Shown here piece by piece: positions 40,624 to 54,041 of a stretch of DNA of 64,000 nucleotides. The notes below the pieces were generated by a model. The model did not search any database. It was not told the DNA's origin and saw only the letters and a list, made by a program, of their open reading frames with translations. The stretch covers positions 62,001 through 126,000 of the forward strand of contig CAVSME010000006.1 of NCBI GenBank assembly GCA_963728985.1. The letters run 5' to 3'. The position numbers and the translations under genes were made by a program. Source of the DNA: DASXAI01 sp963728985. GTDB lineage: Bacteria > Actinomycetota > Acidimicrobiia > Acidimicrobiales > Ilumatobacteraceae. The number at the start of each line of letters is the position of its first letter. Position 1 is the first letter of the stretch.

Positions 40624-40676
40624 CCGGTGACCAACTTCGCACCGTCGAGGGCGTTCCGAACGGGTGTTCGGCGGGG

Positions 40677-40682
40677 TAGGAT
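40677..40682 (+). promoter_or_regulatory. -10 box TAGGAT for uvrB
   Basis: TAGGAT, 8 nt, GTG 40691. This favours GTG 40691 over the in-frame ATG at 40664. No LexA-like box is obvious in the 70 bp upstream. Confidence 0.55.
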
Positions 40683-40690
40683 CGGGGGCC

Positions 40691-42718
<2,028 letters not shown>

Positions 42719-42781
42719 CATCGAACACCAGTTCGCTCCGGAACCCTAAGATCACCGTCGTGCGCCACCCCCGACCGCCGA

Positions 42782-42787
42782 TACCCT
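42782..42787 (+). promoter_or_regulatory. -10 box TACCCT for uvrA
   Basis: TACCCT, 7 nt, ATG 42795. Confidence 0.55.
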
Positions 42788-42794
42788 CGATCTG

Positions 42795-45644
<2,850 letters not shown>

Positions 45645-45648
45645 ATGC

Positions 45649-45724
45649 GGCGCCTCCCCGGCGCCGACTCGCTGGGCTCGGACAATCCCGAGAGCGACTA
45701 CCCCGGCGCCGCACTGCGGCGCCA
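45649..45724 (-). repeat. Single copy of the two-hairpin element between uvrA and nadA
   Basis: Minus orientation. GGCGCC-TCCCC-GGCGCC (45649-45665) is hairpin 2 and GGCGCCGC-ACT-GCGGCGCC (45705-45723) is hairpin 1. Both stems differ in sequence from other loci yet remain perfectly paired. It fills the gap exactly (uvrA stop 45644, nadA stop 45728). Confidence 0.88.
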
Positions 45725-45727
45725 CTC

Positions 45728-46843
45728 TCAGGTGATGCTGAGCATGCGGTCGAGGGCGACCCGGGCGTCCGCCGCGGTGTCGTCGTCGACCGTGATGCGG
45801 TTGACCACCCGACCCTCGACCAGTTGCTCGAGCGTCCAGCACAGGTGGGGGGCGTCGATCCGGAACATCGTGGAGCACGGGCAGATCAACGGGTCGAGCG
45901 ACACGATCGTCTTGCCCGGGGTCTCGTGGTCCAGCCGCTGCACGAGGTGGATCTCCGTGGCGACGGCGATGACCGATCCCTCGGGCGCGGCCTCCACGGC
46001 GCGGATGATGAAGTCGGTGGAGCCGACCTGATCGGCGATGTCGCACACCTCGTGCGAGCACTCGGGGTGGGCGATCACGATGCCGCCCGGGTGCTCGGCC
46101 CGGAAGGCGGCCACGTGCTCGGGCCGGAACCGCTGGTGCACCGAGCAGTGCCCCTTCCACAGGAGGAAGGTGGCCTCCTTGACCGCCGCGTCGGTGAGGC
46201 CCCCAAGCTCGCGGCGCGGGTCCCAGACCAGCATGTCCTCGTGGCCGTACCCCATGGCCAGCCCGGTGTTCCGACCGAGGTGCTGGTCGGGGAAGAACAG
46301 CACCCGGTCACCGCCGGCGCCACCGTCGGCCGTGGGGCGGAACGCCCATTCGAGGACGGCCCGGGCGTTGGTCGAGGTGCACACGGCGCCGCCGTGGCGA
46401 CCGACGAACGCCTTCAGCGCGGCGGAGGAGTTCATGTACGTGATCGGCACGAGGTGCTCGACGTCGATCACCGCGGCCAGCGCGTCCCACGCTTCCTCGA
46501 CCGAGTCGAGGTCGGCCATGTCGGCCATGGAGCAGCCGGCGTTGAGGTCGGGGAGGATCACCTTCTGGTCGGGGCCGGTGAGGATGTCGGCCGACTCGGC
46601 CATGAAGTGCACCCCGCAGAAGACGATGTACTCGGCCTCGGGGTGCTCCTTGGCGATGACGGACAACCGGAACGAGTCGCCCCGGGCGTCGGCCCAGCGC
46701 ATCACCTCGTCGCGCTGGTAGTGGTGGCCGAGGATGAAGAGGCGCGGTCCGAGGGCCTCCTTGGCGGCGGCGATGCGCGTGGCCAGTTCCTCGGGCGGGG
46801 CGTCGACATAGCGCTCGGCAAGCGGTGCCTGCAGGCGGAGCAT
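45728..46843 (-). CDS. nadA: Quinolinate synthase
   Basis: [4Fe-4S] enzyme condensing iminoaspartate and DHAP in de novo NAD synthesis. 371 residues, long form. FILGHHYQRDEVMRWAD, VFCGVHFMAESADIL, LNAGCSMADMAD, ITYMNSSAALKAF, HPECSHEVCDIAD, STDFIIR and ICPCSTMFR include the cluster ligands. ATG 46841-46843 with GAGGAGG 9 nt upstream, one of few first genes here with a clear Shine-Dalgarno. nadB and nadC are not in the window. Confidence 0.96.
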   Translation of the reverse strand: MLRLQAPLAERYVDAPPEELATRIAAAKEALGPRLFILGHHYQRDEVMRWADARGDSFRLSVIAKEHPEAEYIVFCGVHFMAESADILTGPDQKVILPDLNAGCSMADMADLDSVEEAWDALAAVIDVEHLVPITYMNSSAALKAFVGRHGGAVCTSTNARAVLEWAFRPTADGGAGGDRVLFFPDQHLGRNTGLAMGYGHEDMLVWDPRRELGGLTDAAVKEATFLLWKGHCSVHQRFRPEHVAAFRAEHPGGIVIAHPECSHEVCDIADQVGSTDFIIRAVEAAPEGSVIAVATEIHLVQRLDHETPGKTIVSLDPLICPCSTMFRIDAPHLCWTLEQLVEGRVVNRITVDDDTAADARVALDRMLSIT

Positions 46844-46984
46844 GGGTTGGATCCTCCTCGGGAGGGTGCCCTGGTGCTGGACGGTGGAGGCAGCCTGGCC
46901 TGCTCCACGGGGATGGCGTCCCCAGGGCGGGATATGACGCCGATTCCAGGCGGCGCGGCCGTCAGTGTACGGCTCGGGCGGCCG

Positions 46985-46990
46985 TACCAT
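46985..46990 (+). promoter_or_regulatory. -10 box TACCAT for uvrC
   Basis: TACCAT, 6 nt, GTG 46997 (a second GTG follows at 47000). Confidence 0.5.
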
Positions 46991-46996
46991 CACCTC

Positions 46997-48895
46997 GTGG
47001 TGCAACGTCCCCCGGCCGGCACGATCCCCGACGCGCCCGGCTCCTACCAGTTCAAGGACGCCCTTGGTCGCGTGATCTACGTCGGCAAGGCGGCCAGCCT
47101 CCGCCAGCGCCTCTCCAACTACTTCTCGGACCCCCGCAGCCTCCACCCCCGCACCGCCCAGATGGTGGCCACCGCCGAGTCGGTCGAGTGGATCCAGGTG
47201 CGCAACGAGGTCGAGGCGCTCATGCTCGAGTACAGCCTCATCAAGCAGCACCGGCCCCGCTTCAACATCCGGCTGCGCGACGACAAGAGCTACCCGTTCC
47301 TCGCCATCACCCTCGATGAGGAGTGGCCCCGCTCGATGGTGATGCGAGGCCGCAAGCGCAAGGGCGTGCGCTACTTCGGGCCGTACGGTCACGCGTACGC
47401 CATCCGGGAGACGCTCGATCTGCTGCTGCGCACGTTCCCGATACGTACGTGCTCGCCCCAGAAGTTCAACCAGCACCACCGCCTCGGCCGGCCGTGCCTG
47501 CTGTTCCACATCGAGAAGTGCTCCGGCCCGTGCGTCGGCGAGATCGACCACGAGAGCTACATGGACCTGGTCCAGGAACTGATCGACTTCCTGGACGGCG
47601 ACACCGACGAGATCGTGGGCCGCCTGGAGCGCAGCATGCGGGAGGCGGCCGACGCCCTCGAGTACGAGCGGGCGGCCCGCTGCCGGGACCGGCTCGTCGC
47701 CGTGCGCAAGGCCATCGAGCGCCAGCAGATGGTGGCCGAGCGCAACGAGGACATCGACCTGATCGGCGTGGCCGAGGACGAGCTGGAGGCGGCCGTCCAG
47801 GTGTTCTACGTTCGCCGGGGCCGGGTGATGGGGCGCAAGGGGTTCATCGTCGACAAGGTGGAGGACCTCACGCCGGGCGGGCTGGTGGCCCGGATCATGG
47901 AGGAGATGTACGGCGACGAGCCGGCGTTGGGCGTGCCCAAGCAGGTGCTGGTACCGGCCGAGCCCGAGTCGGTGGCCGTGTACGAGGAGTGGCTCACGCA
48001 GATGCGGGGCTCGCGCGTGCAGGTGCGGGTGCCGCTGCGGGGGGACAAGCGGGAGCTGCACGAGACGGTCACCCGCAACGCCAAGGAGGAGTTCACCCGC
48101 CACCGCTTGCGGCGAGCGGCCGATCACAACTCCCGGGCCAAGGCCCTCAACGAGCTCCAGGACGCCCTCGGCCTGGCCGAGGCGCCGCTGCGCATCGAGT
48201 GCTACGACATGGCCCACATCCAGGGCACCGACTACGTCGGGTCGATGGTGGTGATGGAAGACGGCCTGCCCCGCAAGAGCGAGTACCGCCGCTTCAAGGT
48301 GAAGGGCGTGGCCGGCAACGACGACTACGCCGCCATGGAAGAGGTGCTGACCCGGCGGCTCACCGCCTACCTCAGCGAGCGGGACCGGCCCGTGTCCGAG
48401 CGGCCGGGCAAGTTCGCCTACCCGCCCCAGCTGCTCCTGGTGGACGGGGGCAAGGGCCAGCTGGCGGTGGCCGAGCAGGTCGTGCGCGACCTCGGGCTGG
48501 ACGAGGAGATCCCGGTGGCGTCCCTGGCCAAACGGTTCGAGGAGGTGTACGTGCCGGGCATGGCCGACCCGGTCGCCATCCCCCGGCAGTCCGAGGCCCT
48601 GTTCCTGCTGCAGCGCATCCGCGACGAGGCCCACCGCTTCGCCAACACCTTCCACCGCGAGCTGCGGGGCAAGCGGATGACCAAGAGCGTGCTCGACGAC
48701 GTGGCCGGGCTCGGCCCCACCCGCCGCAAGCGCCTGGTGAAGGAGCTGGGGGGCATGACGGCGGTGAAGAAGGCGACCCTGGACGAACTGCGCGAGCTCA
48801 CCTGGCTGCCCGACGCGGTCGCCGACGCCGTGTACATGAAGCTGCACGGCACCGCCGGCAGCCCCCCCACCCCAGCGCGTACTGACGCGAGCTGA
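46997..48895 (+). CDS. uvrC: UvrABC excinuclease subunit C
   Basis: Makes both incisions in nucleotide excision repair. 632 residues: GIY-YIG nuclease PGSYQFKDALGRVIYVGKA, a cysteine-bearing segment FHIEKCSGPCVGEID, UVR motif ADALEYERAARCRDRL, RNase H-like C-terminal nuclease IECYDMAHIQGTDYVGSMVV and LLLVDGGKGQL, RDEAHRFAN, and a C-terminal helix-hairpin-helix (LDDVAGLGPTRRKRLVKELGG). Long in-frame extension upstream is antisense to nadA and rejected. Confidence 0.97.
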   Translation: MVQRPPAGTIPDAPGSYQFKDALGRVIYVGKAASLRQRLSNYFSDPRSLHPRTAQMVATAESVEWIQVRNEVEALMLEYSLIKQHRPRFNIRLRDDKSYPFLAITLDEEWPRSMVMRGRKRKGVRYFGPYGHAYAIRETLDLLLRTFPIRTCSPQKFNQHHRLGRPCLLFHIEKCSGPCVGEIDHESYMDLVQELIDFLDGDTDEIVGRLERSMREAADALEYERAARCRDRLVAVRKAIERQQMVAERNEDIDLIGVAEDELEAAVQVFYVRRGRVMGRKGFIVDKVEDLTPGGLVARIMEEMYGDEPALGVPKQVLVPAEPESVAVYEEWLTQMRGSRVQVRVPLRGDKRELHETVTRNAKEEFTRHRLRRAADHNSRAKALNELQDALGLAEAPLRIECYDMAHIQGTDYVGSMVVMEDGLPRKSEYRRFKVKGVAGNDDYAAMEEVLTRRLTAYLSERDRPVSERPGKFAYPPQLLLVDGGKGQLAVAEQVVRDLGLDEEIPVASLAKRFEEVYVPGMADPVAIPRQSEALFLLQRIRDEAHRFANTFHRELRGKRMTKSVLDDVAGLGPTRRKRLVKELGGMTAVKKATLDELRELTWLPDAVADAVYMKLHGTAGSPPTPARTDAS

Positions 48896-48930
48896 CCCGA
48901 TATGCGTTGGCTTCCGTACATGTGTTCCCG

Positions 48931-49662
48931 ATGAGCGACCACTCCCTGTGGGAGCAGCAGGCGGGGTGGTGGCAGGAGGGGTTCACCGCCGGCGCCGATC
49001 CCGAGTACGAGGAGCAGATCCTGCCTCTGGCCGCCGAGGAGCTGGCGGGGGCGAGGGCCGTGCTCGACGTCGGCTGCGGCGAGGGTCAGGTGGCCCGCCT
49101 GGCGGCGGCCGGGGGAGCGACGCTGGTCGTCGGCGTCGACCCCACGTGGAACCAGGTCGTCGTGGCCCGCCAGCGCGGCGGCGGTCCCAGCTACGGGCGG
49201 GCCGACGCCGATGCCCTCCCGTTCCCCGACGGCGCCTTCGACGCCGTGGTGGCGTGCCTCGTCTTCGAGCACATCCGAACTGTGGATGCCGCCATCGCCG
49301 AGGTGGCCCGCGTCCTGCGACGGGGCGGGCGGTTCTGCTTCTTCCTCAACCACCCGCTCCTGCAGACGCCCGGCAGCGGCTGGATCGACGACCAGGTCCT
49401 CGACCCGCCCGAGCAGTACTGGCGCATCGGCCCGTACCTGGTGGAGGACGAGACCATCGAGCAGGTCGAGCACGGCGTGTTCATCCCGTTCATCCACCGC
49501 CCGCTGAGCCGCTACGTGAACGCCATGGCCGCCAACGGGCTCCTCATCGAGCGCATGGAGGAACCGGCGCCGCCGGCCGGGTTCCTGGCCCGGGCCCAGG
49601 AGTACGCCGACGCCGCCACGATCCCGCGGTTGTTGTTCCTGCGCAGCCGGAAGACCACCTGA
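48931..49662 (+). CDS. Class I SAM-dependent methyltransferase
   Basis: 243 residues: motif I AVLDVGCGEGQVARLAAAG, VVGVDPTWNQVVVAR, RADADALPFPDGAFDAVVACLVFEHI, VLRRGGRFCFFLNHP. The C-terminal half (WRIGPYLVEDETIEQVEHGVFIPFIHRPLSRYVNA) is typical of UbiE/COQ5-like cytoplasmic methyltransferases. Substrate unknown. Located between uvrC and rapZ. Confidence 0.86.
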   Translation: MSDHSLWEQQAGWWQEGFTAGADPEYEEQILPLAAEELAGARAVLDVGCGEGQVARLAAAGGATLVVGVDPTWNQVVVARQRGGGPSYGRADADALPFPDGAFDAVVACLVFEHIRTVDAAIAEVARVLRRGGRFCFFLNHPLLQTPGSGWIDDQVLDPPEQYWRIGPYLVEDETIEQVEHGVFIPFIHRPLSRYVNAMAANGLLIERMEEPAPPAGFLARAQEYADAATIPRLLFLRSRKTT

Positions 49663-49679
49663 AGTTCATCTCGGATCGG

Positions 49680-49685
49680 TACCCT
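49680..49685 (+). promoter_or_regulatory. -10 box TACCCT for rapZ
   Basis: TACCCT, 8 nt, GTG 49694. Confidence 0.55.
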
Positions 49686-49693
49686 GAGCAGCG

Positions 49694-50554
49694 GTGACGG
49701 ACATCCTCGTGATCGCCGGGTTGTCAGGGGCAGGCCGCTCGCAGGCGGCCGACAGCCTCGAGGACCTCGGCTGGTTCGTGGTCGACAACCTGCCCTCCGC
49801 GCTCATCGAGAAGGTCGCGGAGCTGGGGAGCGCGCCCGGATCGAAGACCGAGCGGCTCGCCCTCGTCGTCGGCAGCGGGCCCCACCAGGCCGACATCATC
49901 GACGTGGTGGGACGGCTCCGGAAGGCCGGCCACATCGTGCGCATCGTGTTCCTCGAGGCGGCCGACGCCGAGCTCGTGCGCCGCTACGGCAGCACCCGGC
50001 GCAAGCACCCGTTGAGCGACGGCACCGGCACCGTCCTCGACGCCATCCAGGACGAGCGGACGCTGCTCGAACCGGTCAAGGGCGAGGCCGACGTCGTCAT
50101 CGACTCCACGGACCTCAACGTCCACCAGCTCAAAGCCCGCCTCGTGGACCTGTTCGGCGTGGAATCGCCGGCCACCGGCATGCAGACCACGATCACGTCG
50201 TTCGGCTACAAGCACGGGCTGCCGCTCGATGTCGACATCGTGCTCGACTGCCGCTTCCTGCCCAACCCGTATTGGGAGGAGGCCCTGCGCGACCGCACCG
50301 GCCTCGAGGCGCCCGTGCGGGAGTTCGTGCTGGCCCAGCCGGCGACCGGCGAGTTCCTGGACCGCCTCGACGACCTGTTCGAGCTGCTGCTGCCCGCGTA
50401 CGCCGCCGAGGGGAAGAGCTACCTGACGGTCGGGATCGGCTGCACCGGCGGCCGCCACCGGTCGGTCGTCATGGCCGAGGAGCTGGCTCATCGGCTCCGG
50501 CGCCGGGGCTACGACCCCCGCGTCCAGCACCGGGACGTGGAACGCCGGGTGTAG
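49694..50554 (+). CDS. rapZ: RapZ/YvcJ-family nucleotide-binding protein
   Basis: 286 residues. P-loop VIAGLSGAGRSQAADSLEDLGWFVVDNLP: the usual GKS Lys is Arg. Also LVVGSG, FLEAADAELVRRYGSTRRKHPL, and the C-terminal IGCTGGRHRSVVMAEELAHRL with the RapZ basic patch. In E. coli RapZ controls glmS sRNAs; in actinobacteria the role is unclear. yvcK and whiA, which normally follow, are absent here. Confidence 0.93.
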   Translation: MTDILVIAGLSGAGRSQAADSLEDLGWFVVDNLPSALIEKVAELGSAPGSKTERLALVVGSGPHQADIIDVVGRLRKAGHIVRIVFLEAADAELVRRYGSTRRKHPLSDGTGTVLDAIQDERTLLEPVKGEADVVIDSTDLNVHQLKARLVDLFGVESPATGMQTTITSFGYKHGLPLDVDIVLDCRFLPNPYWEEALRDRTGLEAPVREFVLAQPATGEFLDRLDDLFELLLPAYAAEGKSYLTVGIGCTGGRHRSVVMAEELAHRLRRRGYDPRVQHRDVERRV

Positions 50555-50586
50555 GTGGGACGCGGCGCCCGCCGGCACGGGACCAG

Positions 50587-50592
50587 TAGGGT
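50587..50592 (+). promoter_or_regulatory. -10 box TAGGGT for gap-pgk-tpiA
   Basis: TAGGGT predicts a start near 50600 and a 45-nt leader that holds CCCGGG-AGCCC-CCCGGG and then AAAGGA before ATG 50645. Unlike most first genes here, gap therefore has a real 5' UTR. Confidence 0.4.
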
Positions 50593-50644
50593 TCGCGTCC
50601 CAATCTCGGACCACCCGGGAGCCCCCCGGGGAAAGGACTGCGCC

Positions 50645-51655
50645 ATGACCGTCCGCGTGGGCATCAACGGCTTCGGTCGCATCGGTCGGAACTTCTTCCG
50701 GGCGGCCAAGCAGGCGGGCGCCGACATCGACTTCGTCGCGGTCAACGACCTCGGCTCGATCGACACCATGGCCCACCTGCTCAAGTACGACTCGGTCCTC
50801 GGCAAGCTGCCCGACGACGTGAAGGTCGTCGACGAGGGCATCTACGTCGCCGGCGACACGATCAAGGTCCTCCAGGTCCGCGACCCCAAGGAGCTTCCCT
50901 GGGGCGACCTCGGTGTGGACGTGGTGGTCGAGTCGACCGGCTTCTTCACCGACCGGGCCAAGGCGGCCGCCCACCTCGAGGCGGGCGCCCCGTTCGTGGT
51001 GGTATCGGCGCCGTCGGCCGGGGCCGACGCCACGTTCGTCATGGGCGTCAACGACGACACCTTCGACGCCGCCACCCACAAGGTCGTGTCGAACGCGTCC
51101 TGCACCACGAACTGCTTCGTGCCCCTGGTGAAAGTGATCGACGATGCGTTCGGGGTGGAGCAGGGCCTGATGACCACGGTGCACGCCTACACCGGCGATC
51201 AGATGCTGGTCGACGGGCCCCACAGCGACATGCGCCGGGCCCGTGCCGCCGCCATCAACATCGTGCCCACGTCCACCGGCGCCGCCCGGGCCACGGGGCT
51301 CGTGCTGGAGTCGCTCAACGGCAAGCTCGACGGCACCTCACTGCGGGTGCCGGTCCCCGACGGCTCCATCACGGACCTCGTGGCCGTGCTGACGACGCCG
51401 GCGTCGGTCGCCGAGATCAACGCGGCGTACCAGGAGGCGGCGTCGACGGGTCCGCTGAAGGGCGTCCTCGAGTACTCGGAGGCCCCGCTGGTGTCGACCG
51501 ACATCGTGGGCAACCCCCACAGCTGCATCTTCGACAGCCAGCTCACCATGAGCAAGGGCACCCTCGTGAAGGTGCTCGGCTGGTACGACAACGAGTGGGG
51601 CTACTCGAACCGCCTGGTCGACGTGGCCATCCTCATCGGTTCCGCGAACAAGTAA
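50645..51655 (+). CDS. gap: Glyceraldehyde-3-phosphate dehydrogenase
   Basis: NAD-linked glycolytic enzyme, 336 residues. GINGFGRIGRNFFRA (nucleotide fold), VAVNDL with the NAD-selecting Asp, catalytic Cys in VSNASCTTNCFVPL, His in TTVHAYTGDQ, and WYDNEWGYSNRLVD. First gene of gap-pgk-tpiA; pgk follows 6 bp later. Confidence 0.97.
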   Translation: MTVRVGINGFGRIGRNFFRAAKQAGADIDFVAVNDLGSIDTMAHLLKYDSVLGKLPDDVKVVDEGIYVAGDTIKVLQVRDPKELPWGDLGVDVVVESTGFFTDRAKAAAHLEAGAPFVVVSAPSAGADATFVMGVNDDTFDAATHKVVSNASCTTNCFVPLVKVIDDAFGVEQGLMTTVHAYTGDQMLVDGPHSDMRRARAAAINIVPTSTGAARATGLVLESLNGKLDGTSLRVPVPDGSITDLVAVLTTPASVAEINAAYQEAASTGPLKGVLEYSEAPLVSTDIVGNPHSCIFDSQLTMSKGTLVKVLGWYDNEWGYSNRLVDVAILIGSANK

Positions 51656-51661
51656 CCCGCG

Positions 51662-52768
51662 GTGGCCGACCTGCCGGTCCTGGAGGACCTGCTGCCGCTC
51701 GATGGCCAGCGGGTGCTCCTGCGGGCCGACTTCAACGTGCCGCTGGAAGGCGGGCGCATCACCGACGACTTCCGGATCCGCGCCGCGCTGCCCACCATCA
51801 CCTGGCTCCAGGAGCACGGCGCCCACGTCACGGCGTGCAGTCACCTCGGCCGGCCGAAGGGCAAGCCCGACCCGAAGTACTCGATGGCGCCGGTGCGGGA
51901 ACGGCTGGCCGAGCTGGCGCCGGGCGTCGACCTGCTCGAGAACCTCCGCTTCGATCCCGGTGAGGAGGCCAACGATCCGGCCTTCGTGGCCAGGCTCGTC
52001 GAGGGCCAGGATGCCTATGTCGACGACGCCTTCGGGGCCGCTCATCGGGCCCACGCGTCCATCGTGGGTCCCCCGCAGACGCTGCCGTCGGCGGCCGGCC
52101 GCCTCCTCCAGCAGGAGGTGGAGGTGCTGCTGGGACTGCGGGAGCGGCCCAAGCGGCCGTTCATCGCCGTCCTCGGCGGGGCCAAGGTGAGCGACAAGAT
52201 CGGGGTGATCGACGCGCTGCTCGAGGTGGTCGACGGCATCGCCATCGGCGGCGGCATGTGCTTCACGTTCCTGGCCGCGCAGGGCAATCCGATCGGCGAC
52301 TCGCTGTTCGAGGCCGACCAGGTGGAGGAGTGCCGGCGTCTCCTCGGCGGCAGCAAGCCGCTCTACCTGCCGGAGGACATCGTGGGCCTGGCGCCCGACG
52401 GCACCGTGTCGACCTACGGCACCCGCCTGCCCGACGGCGTGAGGGGCCTGGACATCGGCCCCGGTTCCGCGGCCGCCTTCGCCGACCTCGTGCTCGATGC
52501 CCGCACCGTCTTCTGGAACGGGCCCATGGGGTTGTTCGAGGACGAGCGCTTCGCCGCCGGCACCCGCACGGTGGCCCAGGCCATGGCCGACACCAAGGCC
52601 TTCACCGTGGTGGGCGGGGGCGACTCGGCCGCCGCCCTGGCCGCGTTCCGGCTCGACGACGAGGTCGATCACGTCTCGACCGGTGGGGGAGCCTCGCTCG
52701 AACTGCTCGAGCTGGGCGACCTGCCCGGGCTGCAGGCGTTACGGGAGGCGAAGGCGCGCCGTGGCTGA
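51662..52768 (+). CDS. pgk: Phosphoglycerate kinase
   Basis: 368 residues. RVLLRADFNVPLEGGRITDD, HLGRPKG, LLENLRFDPGEE, VDDAFGAAHRAHASIVG, FIAVLGGAKVSDKIGVID, FWNGPMGLFEDERF and VVGGGDSAAALA. Slightly shorter than the usual 390-400 residues. GTG 51662. Its last codons overlap the GTG of the first tpiA-leader mini-ORF. Confidence 0.97.
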   Translation: MADLPVLEDLLPLDGQRVLLRADFNVPLEGGRITDDFRIRAALPTITWLQEHGAHVTACSHLGRPKGKPDPKYSMAPVRERLAELAPGVDLLENLRFDPGEEANDPAFVARLVEGQDAYVDDAFGAAHRAHASIVGPPQTLPSAAGRLLQQEVEVLLGLRERPKRPFIAVLGGAKVSDKIGVIDALLEVVDGIAIGGGMCFTFLAAQGNPIGDSLFEADQVEECRRLLGGSKPLYLPEDIVGLAPDGTVSTYGTRLPDGVRGLDIGPGSAAAFADLVLDARTVFWNGPMGLFEDERFAAGTRTVAQAMADTKAFTVVGGGDSAAALAAFRLDDEVDHVSTGGGASLELLELGDLPGLQALREAKARRG

Positions 52769-52835
52769 TCGCCGACCGTTGATCTCCGGCAACTGCCAGG
52801 CCCGAGCGGCCAGGAGCGGAGGATACGGACCATGA
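52761..52835 (+). CDS. tpiA leader mini-ORF 1 (24 codons)
   Basis: GTG 52761 (overlapping the pgk end) to TGA 52833-52835. It encodes a TpiA-like start (ADRRPLISGN) and then CQARAARSGGYGP. Its stop overlaps the ATG of the next mini-ORF (ATGA at 52832). It looks like the original tpiA start interrupted by the duplication. Confidence 0.4.
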   Translation: MADRRPLISGNCQARAARSGGYGP

Positions 52836-52935
52836 GTGGCGCCAACCGGAGGCCCCTGATCTCGGGCAACTGCCAGGCCCGAGCGGCCAGGAGCGGAGGA
52901 TACGGACCATGAGTGGCGCCAACCGGAGGCCCCTG
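52780..52935 (+). repeat. 77-bp duplication around the tpiA start, copies partial plus two
   Basis: ATG AGT GGC occurs at 52832 and 52909, exactly 77 bp apart. The unit carries GGCAACTGCCAGGCC, a GGCC-CGAGC-GGCC mini-stem, GGAGCGGAGG as a Shine-Dalgarno, and ATCTCsGGCAA. The copies differ at a few bases, so this is not a simple assembly stutter. Confidence 0.85.
52832..52912 (+). CDS. tpiA leader mini-ORF 2 (26 codons)
   Basis: ATG 52832 to TGA 52910-52912. It shares the first 13 residues with TpiA (MSGANRRPLISGN) before diverging to CQARAARSGGYGP. It has its own GGAGG Shine-Dalgarno and ends in ATGA overlapping the tpiA start at 52909, so tpiA could be translationally coupled to it. Confidence 0.45.
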   Translation: MSGANRRPLISGNCQARAARSGGYGP

Positions 52936-53691
52936 ATCTCCGGCAATTGGAAGATGCACTTCAACCACTTCGACGCCATCCAGTTCGTGCAGAAGCTGAG
53001 CTACCTCGTGGGCCGAGACGATGTGGCCGCGGTGGACGTGAGCGTGCACCCGCCGTTCACCGACCTGCGCTCCGTCCAGACCCTGCTCGACGCCGACCGC
53101 ATCCCGTACGCCCTCGGCGCCCAGCACTGCCACTGGGAGGAGAAGGGCGCCTACACGGGTGAGGTGGCGCCGGTGTTCCTGGCCAAGCTGGGCGTCTCCT
53201 ACGTCATCTGCGGTCACAGCGAGCGGCGGGAGCTGTTCGGGGAGACCGACGAGATGGTGGCCAAGAAGGCCGCCGCCATCGCCGCCAACGGCATGACGCC
53301 CATCGTGTGCGTGGGCGAGACGCTGGCCGAGCGGGAGGCGGGCGGCACCGAGGACAAGGTCGTCGGGCAGGTCCGTGCCGCGCTCGGTGGCCGCAGCGCC
53401 GCCGAGGTGGGTGCGCTGGTGATCGCCTACGAGCCCATCTGGGCGATCGGGACCGGCCGCACGGCCACGCCCGACGACGCCCAGACCGTCTGCGCCACCA
53501 TCCGGCGCGAGGTGGCGGCAGCCTTCGGACCCGAGGCGGCCGGGGCTGTTCGCGTCCAGTACGGCGGTTCTGTCAAGTCGGGCAACATCGTCGAGCTGAT
53601 GGCCCAGCCGGACATCGACGGGGCCCTCGTGGGCGGGGCCAGCCTCGACCCGGACGAGTTCGCGCAGATCGTTCGGTACCAGTCGCGCTGA
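52909..53691 (+). CDS. tpiA: Triosephosphate isomerase
   Basis: 260 residues. RRPLISGNWKMHFNH with catalytic Asn-Lys, CGHSERRELFGETDE with catalytic His, VIAYEPIWAIGTGRTATPDD with catalytic Glu, and VQYGGSVKSGNI, LVGGASLD. The ATG 52909 is the third of three repeated starts; GGAGG lies 10 nt upstream. Confidence 0.96.
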   Translation: MSGANRRPLISGNWKMHFNHFDAIQFVQKLSYLVGRDDVAAVDVSVHPPFTDLRSVQTLLDADRIPYALGAQHCHWEEKGAYTGEVAPVFLAKLGVSYVICGHSERRELFGETDEMVAKKAAAIAANGMTPIVCVGETLAEREAGGTEDKVVGQVRAALGGRSAAEVGALVIAYEPIWAIGTGRTATPDDAQTVCATIRREVAAAFGPEAAGAVRVQYGGSVKSGNIVELMAQPDIDGALVGGASLDPDEFAQIVRYQSR

Positions 53692-54041
53692 GCAGGGTTT
53701 TCGGCCCTCCGACACCAAGTCGGCTGCTCGCACGCGGGTAAAATCACCCACTTGAGGGAACCCACGGCCAGTGGAAGGTCGTCATCACAACGGCATGCAC
53801 CCGTAATGAACGATCCGCTACCCGTGGGTAATGGCTCTGCTAGGTTGCGGCTCCGTTCGACGGCCGTACGTCAAAGGGGAGGTTCTGGCCTGTTGAGCGT
53901 GGCCCCCATGGATCGCCAGCAATCGATGTGGTTCATCGCGAGGCCGACCCGTGGCGCGGGTGCATTTGGTGCGGCAAGTTGTCCGGGCGGCATGTCGCGT
54001 CCCTTCCCCGTTCACCATCCCGAACCCAGGAGGTAGTCAGT
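53692..54041. promoter_or_regulatory. 350-bp regulatory region before the ABC transporter operon
   Basis: No gene is supported. It holds TACCC-GT-GGGTA (53819-53830), a 5-bp inverted repeat, and two related GGGTAA boxes (near 53739 on the plus strand and 53825), which could form a regulator-binding cluster. AGGAGG at 54028-54033 is the Shine-Dalgarno for the next gene. The promoter itself is not clear; TAGGTT near 53841 is one candidate. Confidence 0.4.

Noticed and set aside
53713..53723. CCCTCCGACAC as an attachment-site match to the tRNA-Leu(GAG) 3' end
   Set aside because: Only 11 bp, on the far side of the tRNA by 7 kb with the conserved secG and ABC operon between; probably chance.
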